Shown here piece by piece: positions 48,991-59,111 of a DNA stretch of 64,000 nucleotides. Position 1 is the first letter of the stretch. The number at the start of each line of letters is the position of its first letter. Made by a program: the position numbers and the translations under genes. Under the pieces are notes generated by a model, which worked only from the letters and a program-made list of their open reading frames with translations, had not been told where the DNA came from and did not search any database. Source of the stretch: Prunus persica (lineage: Eukaryota; Streptophyta; Magnoliopsida; Rosales; Rosaceae); assembly GCF_000346465.2 (NCBI RefSeq), contig NC_034013.1, positions 4,819,791 through 4,883,790 on the forward strand, read 5' to 3'.

Positions 48991-50461
48991 AGACACTACG
49001 TCTCGAATGGGTCGAACCTAAAATAATAAAATCTCATTATTTAATTAGTGGTGGTGAAATTATGTTGGGAGGATCATATTTTTCTTCAACATTGTGTAAC
49101 TATGATCTCATTGCGATGTGACTCGTATTAAATGAAAATTAAGTTTCAATTATTTTAACTTATCATATGATTTTTTGTTTCCGCAATGTTTTCAACAAAT
49201 TGTTTATTAACTAAAACGCCTTACTTTCTATTGAAAACGTAGTGTTCTGATGTTTGGTTTTAACATTGTAACATTGTGTTGTCAATATGGCATGGTGTTG
49301 CGAAATTCAAGTTTACCAAATTAATCAAACTTTAATGCTCGCAAGTATATGAATCAAAAGATAGTATAGCTAAGTAAGCACCATAGAGATTGATTTAATT
49401 CTTAATATTCCTACCAATTAAACTAAAACTAATTGTAAATTGAGAAACTTTAATGGGTGAAATTGTTTTAAATTTGTAATTGAGAAATTAAAGAAACTAA
49501 TTGTAAATTGAGAAACTAAAATTAAAGAAATCAATTAAAAATTAAAGAAAAAAAGGCACAACACAAGAGAAATAAGAAAACCAAGAGAGAAAGACACTAG
49601 ACCATTCAATTTCACCTTAACCAACACTACCCCATCAATAAGCATACCAATTCCAAGTAATTTCCCTTATTGATGATCAATTTCCCTAAACTATTCAATG
49701 GCCATGGCATTTGGTTTTTACATGCAATCCTCTAGGACATCTAGATGAATTCTACACATAAATACCCATTAAGTTCTATGAAAATTATGTAGCGATCACA
49801 CAAAACCTAATTGCATGGCATCTACAATTAGTCATTCATGGTATCAATTGCAATAAGCAAAACTCAAGTTAAGTATGGCATCTATTCTAACTTGCATCAC
49901 ACTAATTCAACGTAGATGGTGATCAGGCATCCAAGCTAAATTAAACATTAAACACAACAAAAAATACTCAATAAAAAGAAAAAAAAATCTTATAATTAAT
50001 ATTAATTAATTGAATATCCATGATTATGCTATATCGTGTCTCTAACTAAGGAATATATTATTAAAAACATATATAAATATAAACATATTACGTGCTTAAT
50101 TTCAGGGCGTGACAAAAAATATAACTGCTATGAGGATAGAATCAACTATGCTAGTGAAAGTAGAATTGAGGGACCAAAACAATTATTGCTAATTATCTTC
50201 TAAGATATCAAACGGTTGGTAGGGTTGACCTCTACTATTTAGAAAAATGGTGTGAAATAAAATAAAATATGAGGTGGATCCAACTTCCAAGTAATTGGAT
50301 TATCCCAAATCCTAATTATCTTCTAAAATATCAAACGGGTCCACACCCCAATAACAACTTGGTCCTCCTCAATCACCCACACCCATGATCCTTCCTTAAA
50401 TTGATGAGTGCAGCAGAACCTTTCAAAAGAGCAAAAAAGAAAAGCAACTGGCACAGTACAA
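48991..50461. other. AT-rich intergenic DNA upstream of RALF gene 1
   Basis: 49300-50000 has features of old LTR debris (CCATCAATAAGCATACC..., poly-A stretches) without a matching partner. The last ~300 bases are the likely promoter of the RALF gene. Confidence 0.4.
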
Positions 50462-50821
50462 ATGGGTCACTGTTCATCAGCAGCTCTGTTAGCGATGGTG
50501 GCGTTGACCCTGTTGACCACAACTCACGGCATCAACAACAACAGCAGCGGCGGCAGGGACACGTGGTGCGACGGCCTCAGCGACCCATCATGCCTCATTG
50601 CAAACAGCGACTTGGACGGCATGGAGTTCCTGATGGACTCGGAAATCAGCAGAAGGATCTTGGCCGGACATCCAAGTGTAACCAGACCGGCACTAGATCC
50701 CAGCAAAGCGGCGTCGTGTGATCGGAGGGGTTTCCCTCCTTGCCATCCCGGCTCCAACAGAAATCCCCCGGCGCCCAATTGCGATCAGACAAGGTACAAT
50801 CGCGAGTGCTACCGCAATTGA
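50462..50821 (+). CDS. RALF-like secreted peptide precursor, copy 1
   Basis: Single-exon, 119 residues from ATG 50462, chosen because it starts a good signal peptide (MGHCSSAALLAMVALTLLTT, cut near 23). The pro-region has the paired Cys C36/C44 and then EFLMDSEISRRILA, the standard RALF approach to the site-1 protease site RRIL (64-67). The mature part has four Cys (86, 94, 107, 116) as in RALF peptides, but lacks the usual YISY receptor-binding motif and the normal Cys spacing (here 7, 12, 8). RALFs are apoplastic ligands of FERONIA-type CrRLK1L kinases and leucine-rich extensins; missing YISY puts it in a divergent group whose receptor cannot be inferred. Tandem with the gene at 52907. Confidence 0.87.
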   Translation: MGHCSSAALLAMVALTLLTTTHGINNNSSGGRDTWCDGLSDPSCLIANSDLDGMEFLMDSEISRRILAGHPSVTRPALDPSKAASCDRRGFPPCHPGSNRNPPAPNCDQTRYNRECYRN

Positions 50822-51001
50822 CGACCCAAACGACGTAATTTCATCTTGTGCCAAATTTGGGTGCAACTTGTGTGTGCTAGGTTTGGTGGTTGCAAGTAGT
50901 AAGTACAGAATAAAGGTTCAATTGATATGGTGTGTTAACTGTATCAATGAAATTGTTGTAAGTGTGTATTGAGATTATCTTGTCTTGTGTTCATGTTTAT
51001 G

Positions 51002-51650
51002 ATTTGGAGATTCAATTGTTTTTACTTTTCTGTGTAACAAAGGATTTGTGAAGAAGACCAAATAATTTCTCAATGATTTAAGATTAAAAAAATGGCCACT
51101 GGTGGTGTGTGTCTGTGTTTAGTGGGTATGCATTGCAATTTGCAAGGATATTGAAATCCTAACTAGACTTCATTAAATTGTGGGTTAAATACTAAACTCT
51201 GTTTTGTCCATTCCATCAAATTACTATTAAAAAATGTTTCCTTAATAGCAATGTGGACCGTAGGAAGACCCAGCGGAGGAGGGGGACGAGCAGGGGAAAT
51301 CGAGGGTGGTGGGCCGATCTCCATGGCCTCATGGTGGCAGCTCGGACAGCTATGGTGGTTGGGGTGGTGACTGTAACAGGAGATGGGACAGGTCACTTGT
51401 GAGTTTTTGAAGTCAAGTCAATTAGGATTTTAGATGATTTTAAAAGACTTTAAAAATTCTGGTGTGGTTCTAAAATACATACACTACCGGACAAGTAAGC
51501 TACAGCTTTTGTTCTCCATGGGGTCCACTGGGTTTCACTAGCTTCAATCAACTCCATACAGTTGTGAACTTGGTTGCAAATGCTCTGGCCGGGCTTGGCC
51601 TTTTGGAGCCCTCTCCCCCACCAAACTTTTAAGCCCAGCTCCTCCATTAC
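51002..51650 (-). repeat. Duplicated block downstream of RALF gene 1
   Basis: About 600 bp is repeated downstream of RALF gene 2 (54225-54835). In both copies the minus strand has an open stretch: 51163-51396 with MTCPISCYSHHPNHHSC, then MEIGPPPSISPARPPPPLGL; and 51450-51647 with NQVHNCMELIEASETQW. The second copy keeps the first stretch open despite a 6-bp in-frame deletion. It may be an unrecognised small gene or a pseudogene remnant; I know no family. Confidence 0.6.
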
Positions 51651-52379
51651 CGACTTCAGAACCCCAAAAATAAAAAAAATAAAAAATTGAACTTTTACAC
51701 TATGATGCTATGAGATAAGATTTCTAGATCCGTCCCTTTTCAAGGTACTCATTCTTTTTCACTTCAAATCAATTGTACTTGTTGGATTTTCTTTTTCTTT
51801 TTCCATGATTTTATTGTTTCTTGATGATAATTTTCTTGTGATTAGTATACGAGTTTTGCTTGTTATTAGGGTTTAGGTTGGGTTCAGGATTTATACTTGG
51901 TAAAATTCCTACACCAGTTTTTGTAGACTTCTAATTTTCCTGAGAAAAAGTGCTAAGAGAAGTTAAAGAATTTTCTTTATCAACACATAACATTGTTTAT
52001 ACTAGTTTTTGTACATTGTTTGCTTCATAGAAAAGATTATCCTCTAAAATCCTAATTGGCTACACAACCCCTAAGTTTTTATATTTTATTGTATAACCAT
52101 TTTTATTATTTCTTAACATAAATGTAATATTTTAAACAAATAGAGTATTCTAATTAATTATAATAGCGATTAAATTGCCAATGTGGTCTATCTAACTAAA
52201 AGAACCTTGACTTGCGGACCATGATCTCATGTTAAGAAAAAGCGTTTAAATTAAAAATACACATACTAAATTAGCTAAATGAGTACAACAAAGAGATCAT
52301 TTCGGTATTTAAACACTAAATTATTATAGATGGAGTTATATAGACCACACCAAACTCCCCCCCACCCTAAAAAAAAACT
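51651..52379. other. Intergenic, nothing recognised
   Basis: AT-rich, no coding frame. Confidence 0.4.
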
Positions 52380-52906
52380 GCTAAAGTCACTCCACCATCT
52401 ATTTTTTTTTTTGTTGGAACCCTCTAGTTTGTGATAATTTACAAATATATATACATACACACCCCACTCAAATGAAATTTACAAATTACTTGGAATCCTC
52501 CATAATTTGTTGTACATAAAATGTTTATCCTAATTAATTATCAATGTTTATCCTAATTAATTATCACTAGATAAGATTGATGCCGTAATCATCAGCAATA
52601 ATTGTAAGTCCTTTGGAAAGATCTAAAATTTATAAACAAATAAAAAGCAAATTAATAAAAAACAAAAAGAAAAATGAAGTTAGTAATTTTTCTTTAGAAA
52701 AACACAAACGAAGGGACCGCAGGTGTAGCTAGTGCACCACTATTGGTCTTGTATTGAATCGATACTGACTAGTCGAGAATCTTGTGCTGATCTATACAAA
52801 CAATAACTGTTTTGGCTCTTTCTGCACAGGAATTTATATTTTTCTTCCACCAGTACGTAAATAATGTTATACACGTGTCAACCTGTAATTTGTGTGTTAG
52901 AAAGAG
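52380..52906 (+). promoter_or_regulatory. RALF gene 2 upstream block, shared with copy 3
   Basis: Matches 62225-62881 upstream of RALF copy 3, including GTTGTACATAAAATGTTTAT and GAAGGGACCGCAGGTGTAGC. Shared upstream sequence shows that the duplication unit included the promoter. No element was assigned a function. Confidence 0.65.
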
Positions 52907-53332
52907 ATGTGCAGCACAAGAAGAAGAAAAAAAAACAGGAGTGACTCAGGAACAGCTCTGTCAGCTATGAAGGTGATGATGGTCATGACCCTGCTGACCA
53001 CCACAAGTCATTGCATTAACATCAACGGTAGCATTGTCAGCCGCGGCGGCTACTTCTCTTCTTCGAGGTGTAACGGTCTCACCGGCACGGCATGTCGTAT
53101 TGCATACTCCGAGTTGGACTTTGACTTGGAGTTCATGTTGGGCTCGGAATTCAGCATAAGGCTCCTCGCGGATGGCGGTTCCTACCACCCCACCGATACA
53201 TCAAGAGAAAGGGGAAGCTCTGCGTCCTGCAACCGATTTGGTAAGGACGATCCCTGCCATGGTCGGGAAAACAAAAACATCCCACCAGGTTGCAAGGACC
53301 TCACCGATAGGTCTTGCAACCGCCATAATTAG
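52907..53332 (+). CDS. RALF-like secreted peptide precursor, copy 2
   Basis: 141 residues from ATG 52907, or 121 from ATG 52967. The second start looks better because the signal peptide begins there (MKVMMVMTLLTTTSHC); the 20 residues before it are very basic. The pro-region has C55/C63 and then EFMLGSEFSIRLLA at the place where copy 1 has the cleavage motif: the RRxL site has become IRLL (84-87), so normal site-1 protease processing is doubtful. Four C-terminal Cys remain (108, 117, 129, 137; spacing 8, 11, 7), and YISY is absent. Divergence between copies 1 and 2 is high in the mature part and low in the signal region. Could be a neofunctionalised or decaying RALF. Confidence 0.82.
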   Translation: MCSTRRRKKNRSDSGTALSAMKVMMVMTLLTTTSHCININGSIVSRGGYFSSSRCNGLTGTACRIAYSELDFDLEFMLGSEFSIRLLADGGSYHPTDTSRERGSSASCNRFGKDDPCHGRENKNIPPGCKDLTDRSCNRHN

Positions 53333-54224
53333 TAAGCCAATCACTACTGGATGGATGGATCCATGCGTTAGATCGTGTGCAAGCTTATAAGTTATATAAG
53401 TGGTGTCTTTTTTTTCTTTCTGTGTACGTAGAGAGTTTGTGTTGGTACGTCTCTGCATTTGGTTTCTCTTTTTTGTTTTCTTTTTAAATATTAATGGAGG
53501 AAGAGAGATTCGACTTCCACAGTTAAGAAGATGGAGTTGGTTGGTTCTTCAAGTATGGATATTTTGTGTTATATTAACCATTTGTGATAGAAACTCACAT
53601 CTTGACTTAATAGACATTTTGGGGAAATTGGATGGACATTTTTTTTTTTCTCGTTTCGTTCTTGAAAACTTTTTTGAATTAAATTAACTGACGCATTCTC
53701 GGATCTTAGAAGTATAAATTCGTTTTTATTTTTCAAAAATATTTTGTGAAAATGATTTAAAAACAGTTTACCAGACGGACCCTTAGAGGAGTGAAATTAT
53801 GGGCATCTTATAAACACCAGAAAATAAGTGATACTTGGCGATGATTAGTCTTGTTTAATATATGAATCAAAGATTCATTTGACAAATTTAAATTCTCCCC
53901 CAATTATTTCATAGTCTATGCTCTAGGATTTCCACGTTACTTTGGCATTCCTTTCTCACCTAACTTGTTCACTCTGAGCACAAAAAGATTAAAAAGCAAA
54001 ACCTATCTTTATACTTTGCCAATATATGTACACTTGTACAATTTTATACAAATAAAACGCACCCAAGAACTGCATTTGCAAAATTATTGTCATTTCTATA
54101 TTCATGTAAAATATAAAATTGTGACGTACGTCAACAACTGTATATACGTTACTAAAACTTATATATAATTAGACGTACGTATGTCAAAATACATAGCCAT
54201 ATTATTACTTTATGAGTCAGCGAA
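53333..54224. other. Intergenic between RALF gene 2 and duplicated block
   Basis: The left end is probably 3' UTR of RALF gene 2. The rest is AT-rich without gene. Confidence 0.4.
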
Positions 54225-54835
54225 GGTATTTGGAGATTCAATTGTTTTTACTTTTCTGTGTAACAAAGGATTTGAGAAGAAGAGCAAAAAATTTGTCAAT
54301 GATTTAGGGTTGAGATTCTGTGCAGAAAAAAATGGCCAGTGGTGGTGTGTGTCTGTGTTTAGTGGGTGTCCATTGCAATTTGCAAGGATAGTGAAATCCT
54401 AACCAGACTTTATTAAATACTAAACTCTGTCTTGTCTATTTGGCTCTCTTACTAAATTATATCCATTCCATCAAATTAGTATTAAAAAATGTTTCCTCAA
54501 TAGCAATGTGGACCGTAGGAAGACCGAGCGGAGGAGGGGGATGAGCAGGGGAAATCGAGGGTGGTGGGCCGATCTCCATGGGCTCATGCTGGCTGGTTGG
54601 ACAGCTATGGTGGCTGGGACTGTAATAGGAGATGGGACAGGTCACAGGTTACTTGTGAGTTTTTGAAGTCAGTCAATTAGGATTTTAGATGATTTTAAAA
54701 GACTTTAAAAATTCTGGTGTGGTGGCTCTAATACGTGCACTACCGGGCAAGTAATCTACAGCTTTTGTTCTGCATGGGTTCCACTGGGTTTCACGGGATT
54801 CAACCAACTCCATACAATTGTGAACTTGATTGCTA
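54225..54835 (-). repeat. Duplicated block downstream of RALF gene 2
   Basis: Second copy of 51002-51650. Minus-strand open stretch 54457-54645 (MTCPISYYSPSHHSC..., MEIGPPPSISPAHPPPP) aligns to the first copy with in-frame gaps only; 54685-54835 aligns to the second stretch (NQVHNCMELVESRETQW). Confidence 0.6.
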
Positions 54836-55806
54836 TATGATAGGATTTTTAGTAACTGTGTAAATAGGGTTAAAATCATATAAAATACTTGCATTGTAGT
54901 ATAGATGTTCATGCAAGGTCATTCTCTTCAAGAACTATCTAGCAATTTATGTAAAAACAATTTCCAATTAACTACCTAAAATTAAAAGTTGAGAAAGATG
55001 ATTATAAAATTGTGTGATACTGAAAACAAATTTTAAACAAAAACAAATACGATTGAAGGAAGAGTTTTAAATACCAATTGATAAAAGCACTAGGGTTTCA
55101 CCATCACCTAGCAATCCTATGCATTTTAACCAATTACTTATGATTTGCACATGCCACTTTGGAAGTTAGGTTTTCCTAATTTATATTCTACTTGGAACCT
55201 CCAATATAGAACGTATATCCAACATGCACCCGTCCGGACGTTCGAATCAAATCTGAACATGAAAGACTCATTAAGTTTTGTGAAAACCTTTTGAAAAACC
55301 ATGCAACCCTTAAGACGTGGTGTTCATCTTAAGTGAAATTAAAATTATTAATCACAAGAAGTCAGCGTCAATTCCAGGGAACCTTCCGACCAAAATTGCA
55401 TCCAGTTACTTTTCTAAAGATCCTAATGGTGATTAGGCGTTAAGACAATTAGATAGTTTAAAACAGTGATTAACAATTCAAAGTATGCATGCACTCAATC
55501 ATAAGCAATTAAATAAAAATTACATATTCCTGCTAAGATTCAAGGCTTCACCCTAGCAAAATGAAATTAGTTATGCATATTCATAACTGAAATCATGGAA
55601 AATATCATTAAGAAGAAAAAGAATGAAAACACCTTAAAGTTGCAAAAACTCCAAAATCCTAGCAATTGCTCTCCATGTTGAAGAGCCAAAAAGAAGTCCC
55701 AAAATTACTGTGAGAAGGAGCTTAAATACCTCCTAAAATCTAGCTACCCAATCACCACAAGGAAACTAAGTTAAAATAAAATAATATTAGGAGATAAAGT
55801 CCAAAT
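54836..55806. other. Intergenic, probable old retroelement debris
   Basis: 55060-55560 has the look of LTR-retrotransposon untranslated sequence (CTAGGGTTTCACCATCACC...). No partner in the window. Element B inserted at its right end. Confidence 0.4.
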
Positions 55807-55995
55807 TGTTGTAAATATATAAGGTGGAGCCCCATATGTTGGAAGAGGCTTTGCCTACAAAAGGGTTCACACCCTTCCTTTGTAATAAGAGATCGAGAAC
55901 ACTAAGAGATAGAACAAACATTCAATGAGAAGATCAGATTTCTATTCTTTCTCTATACCTCAATTCTCTCTACAATTTCTTCTAGATTTATAACA
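55807..55995 (+). repeat. Element B 5' LTR
   Basis: 189 bp, TG...CA. Differs from the 3' LTR at three positions (in CATATG/CACATG, CCTAC/CCTTC, CTATTC/CTATTT). Confidence 0.96.
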
Positions 55996-56008
55996 CGTTA
56001 TCAGCACG
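55996..56008 (+). promoter_or_regulatory. Primer-binding site of element B
   Basis: CGTTATCAGCACG directly after the LTR end ACA, identical to the element A site. Confidence 0.8.
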
Positions 56009-56281
56009 ATTCGCTTTCAAACAATAGCAATTATAACAGAGCAAACGGGAACCTCTCCGTGTCTTTGTTTTCTCTGGGTCAAGTGCTCAATTGGGTTTTT
56101 TGCTGCAATCCCCAAAAACCCACTCTTTCTGTACCAGTTCAGCTTGGCTAGCTAGCTAGCTCTCTCACGCATTTATTCAAACACCTGTAGGATTTTGGTA
56201 GATTGATGCTGATGGTGATATGTGTTACAACATGTTGTTGTGTACGATTGAGTGAGAGAGTTAGAGAAACAGAAAGCTAGA

Positions 56282-56700
56282 ATGAGTCCAACAATAATAG
56301 CCATCCTTCTGGTCTTTCTCACCTTCCTCTGCTCTCTCATCCACACCATACTCCAACCCATAATTGAAGACCATGATTTCTCATTCAAAATCGCTCCGTC
56401 TCTCAGCGACCCAACTCTGCTCATCTTCCAAGAGCCCCAGCAGCATCATGTACAGCAAGACCCACAGTCCTCCTCCTCCACCTCAACAACCCAATTTGGA
56501 GCCGCCGCCTCGAGAAGCCTCCAATTCTCCTGCCCAAACGGCTCGAGCCCAAGAGGCAGAAACCCAAGGCTAGTTCTAATTCTAGGGCGACTTCGAGGCT
56601 TGGAGTCCATGGTTCGGTGGCCAAGGCTCAGGGCCAGAAGGCTGAGGAGGCTGACGAAATGGCGCCGAAAGAGAAAGAGGGTCAAGAAAAGATTCTTTAT
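56282..56700 (+). pseudogene. Inserted, probably captured sequence in element B
   Basis: This stretch has no counterpart in element A, which carries expansin/bHLH/P450 pieces at the same place. ATG 56282 starts MSPTIIAILLVFLTFLCSLI, a membrane-anchor-like segment. Downstream, other frames give proline-rich (SPPPPPQQPNLEPPPREA) and charged Ala/Lys/Glu-rich (AKAQGQKAEEADEMAPKEKE) readings, so the original frame has probably shifted. It ends near 56695, at the shared sequence ATTCTTTATTCTCAGTGCTC. I do not recognise the donor gene. Confidence 0.5.
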
Positions 56701-56959
56701 TCTCAGTGCTCAACAAAAGGAAGGACGGAGCTGTTATCACTTTCTTTATTCTCAGTGCTCAACAAAATTACTTTATTATTTCTCTACAGTATTTAATAAA
56801 CCAATTGGTGCAGGTATGCAGATTACAGGTGGAAAGCATTTGATTTGAGAGACAAGCATGATGCCTTCCACAAAACGATAATAATATTATCTACTATACT
56901 ATTTGATCGTGGTGTTGATGAGAACCCACCAATAATTGCCTTCACTTTACCGCAAATTT

Positions 56960-57365
56960 ACTTTTACTTAAAGTATGATGTGGAATTAACCCTCATACTT
57001 TATGAAATTACTTTACTGTACATTATTTACTGTATGGTGTAGGTTTATTACCCATACAACAGTATATATTTAAAAGGGTGGTGCGGGTTTATCGTCCACG
57101 TCTTTACTTTTATTTAAATGTATGGAGCAGAATTAGTGCCCATACAAGCACGTTTACTTTATCGCAAATTTACTTTTACTTAAAGTATGACGTGGAATTA
57201 ACCCTCATACTTTATGAATTTACTTTACCGCACATTTAATTTTATTTAAGGTATGGTGCGGGATTAACGTCCATACAGCAAGCAATTTAATTTATGAATT
57301 TATTTTACCGCACATTTACATTTATTTAAAGTATGGTGCGGGTTTATCGTCCATACCAGTAATTT
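56960..57365. repeat. Tandem hairpin array, element B
   Basis: Units GTATGG...CCATAC with A/T linkers, inverted relative to element A's array (8250-8670). Copy number and order differ, showing turnover inside the family. Confidence 0.78.
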
Positions 57366-57429
57366 ATTTATCAACAATTTATTTTATGGATTAATTGTGC
57401 TGTATGATGAGTTTTTACAGTATGCAGAT

Positions 57430-58345
57430 CAGGACCAGAAGTTCCTTGATCCTCATCATACAATTACATCAGGACTTGAAGATCCTTGATGATGATATTA
57501 ATATGAGAGCTGGCAGTCTCTCCGGTACTATATTTGTAAACATGTGATTGGACTTGAGGGTCCTTAATCCCTGACATGTAAATAAGGACCTGGGGTTCCT
57601 TAATGATGTAACAGTATCGTATTGGTTCATAGTGCCGTACACATGGATAATAACTGTACTGGCAAATGTACTGTACACATGAATAGATACGTATTCATGA
57701 CTTGATGAATAGTACCGGATATATGAATAGTGACATATACATAAATATTAACCATTTTGGGTAAACCGTCACTATATACAAAAAGGGAACCTGCAGTTCC
57801 TTAAACTCATTGATGAGCAATTAAATGAGATGCCAGAAGTTCCTCAAGATATGGACAATTATGTAAGGGCTTGAAGTCCAGAAATATGTACAGAAAATTG
57901 TAAAAATGTCCATACCATGAGAATATGTGATTTTGGCTTGAGATGCCAGAAGTTCCTCAAGATATGGACAATAACAGTGTTGAGAACCTGAAGTTCCAAC
58001 AATTAAATGGACAACTCTTGAGGTATTATTGCAAATTGTGGTACGCCACATATTTCTTTGGCATAAGAAAATGATGAATTTAATAAAGTTCGATTCTGTT
58101 ATAATCGACACCTCAAGTAAGAAATATATTTCGTGAATTCCGGTTGTTAAAAATACACCGTGAAATAGATAACCCTCCCCACATATTTTGTTATATCTGC
58201 GCCGGAAGCCCATGGATCCAACTATATGAGAGATCCTGAACTTGAAGTTGTGGGTATATAGTGGCTTTTACTCAATTCATATTTCATGTCCATTTGAAAA
58301 GGGCAAATAAATTCTGAGTTTGTGTTTAGCCCAGGCCAAAAGTTC
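57430..58345. repeat. Array of short imperfect palindromes, element B
   Basis: About ten motifs such as GGACCAGAAGTTCC (57431), GGACTTGAAGATCC, GGACCTGGGGTTCC, GAACCTGCAGTTCC (57787) and GAACCTGAAGTTCC. Some are at sites matching element A and one ~100-bp unit with GCCAGAAGTTCCTCAAGATA is duplicated (57831, 57946). Confidence 0.7.
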
Positions 58346-58560
58346 CGGGCTCCCATACGTTGAAATATGAAATTTGGGAGAGTCGATGTGGTTATTTGAA
58401 TCTATAAGGCACAAGGTTCCAAACCGTCATTTTGAAAAGACGTAAAAACCACAGGTGCAAGTTTAAGAATGTGCGCAATTATTATAACAGGAACATACAA
58501 TAGATAGATTTTTTCCACCTGCAATGAAGGTGCAGGCCCTGTAAAATCTATAAAATTACA

Positions 58561-59111
58561 TTATGTTCTGGAAGCCTCTGAATGAAGAGGACGGCGCCTC
58601 TTAAGCTTAGCCATGAGCCTCTCGTGGTCTCCCAAAATTCTTTCATTGGAGACCTGCAGCATGTCTAGCCTTCTCAGTGTATCAACAGAGTACGAACTCA
58701 CCAGTTTCAACAAGGCATTATTCTCTCCTTTAAGTTTCTCAACCTCCTGTTGAGACTCATGAAGCATTCTTTGGAGAGACGAATTTTCAGTTGTTAACCT
58801 CTCAACCTCGTTTGCTCTGGCACGCAAACGATCAGCCATGTTAGAAACAGAAGCAGCACTCTGAATGCTAAAAGCCATTGAGTCATCAATAGCCTCTTCC
58901 TCAGATCTCCCTGTCAACAACATTTCATCCATTGGAATAATGAAATTCCTAGCTACTATGACAGCAGTAGCATCATTCATCATCACAGAATCATTAACTG
59001 TGATATGACGATTTTGGGATACAAAGGATGGACGCCAAACTTTGGCATCATTGGTAGTTGTGGGAGTATCATTTAATTGAAATAATTTGAGCAGGAAGAA
59101 GAGGAAGCCAT
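58561..59111 (-). CDS. Antisense coiled-coil ORF of element B (N-terminal frameshift)
   Basis: Counterpart of 6843-7388. ATG 59109-59111 starts MASSSSC as in A, but one T is missing near codon 13, giving an early stop; the remaining frame is open to the TAA at 58561 and has an internal ATG at 58981-58983 (140 residues). It has CAG where A has TAG. Over the shared ~135 residues only three positions differ (T/I, stop/Q, P/H). A leucine-heptad coiled coil with basic tail (RRRPLHSEASRT) dominates. Antisense to the element, so it would need its own promoter. Product unknown. Confidence 0.65.

Noticed and set aside
50524..50778. Minus-strand frame opposite RALF gene 1
   Set aside because: Shadow of the RALF coding sequence; no signal or domain of its own.
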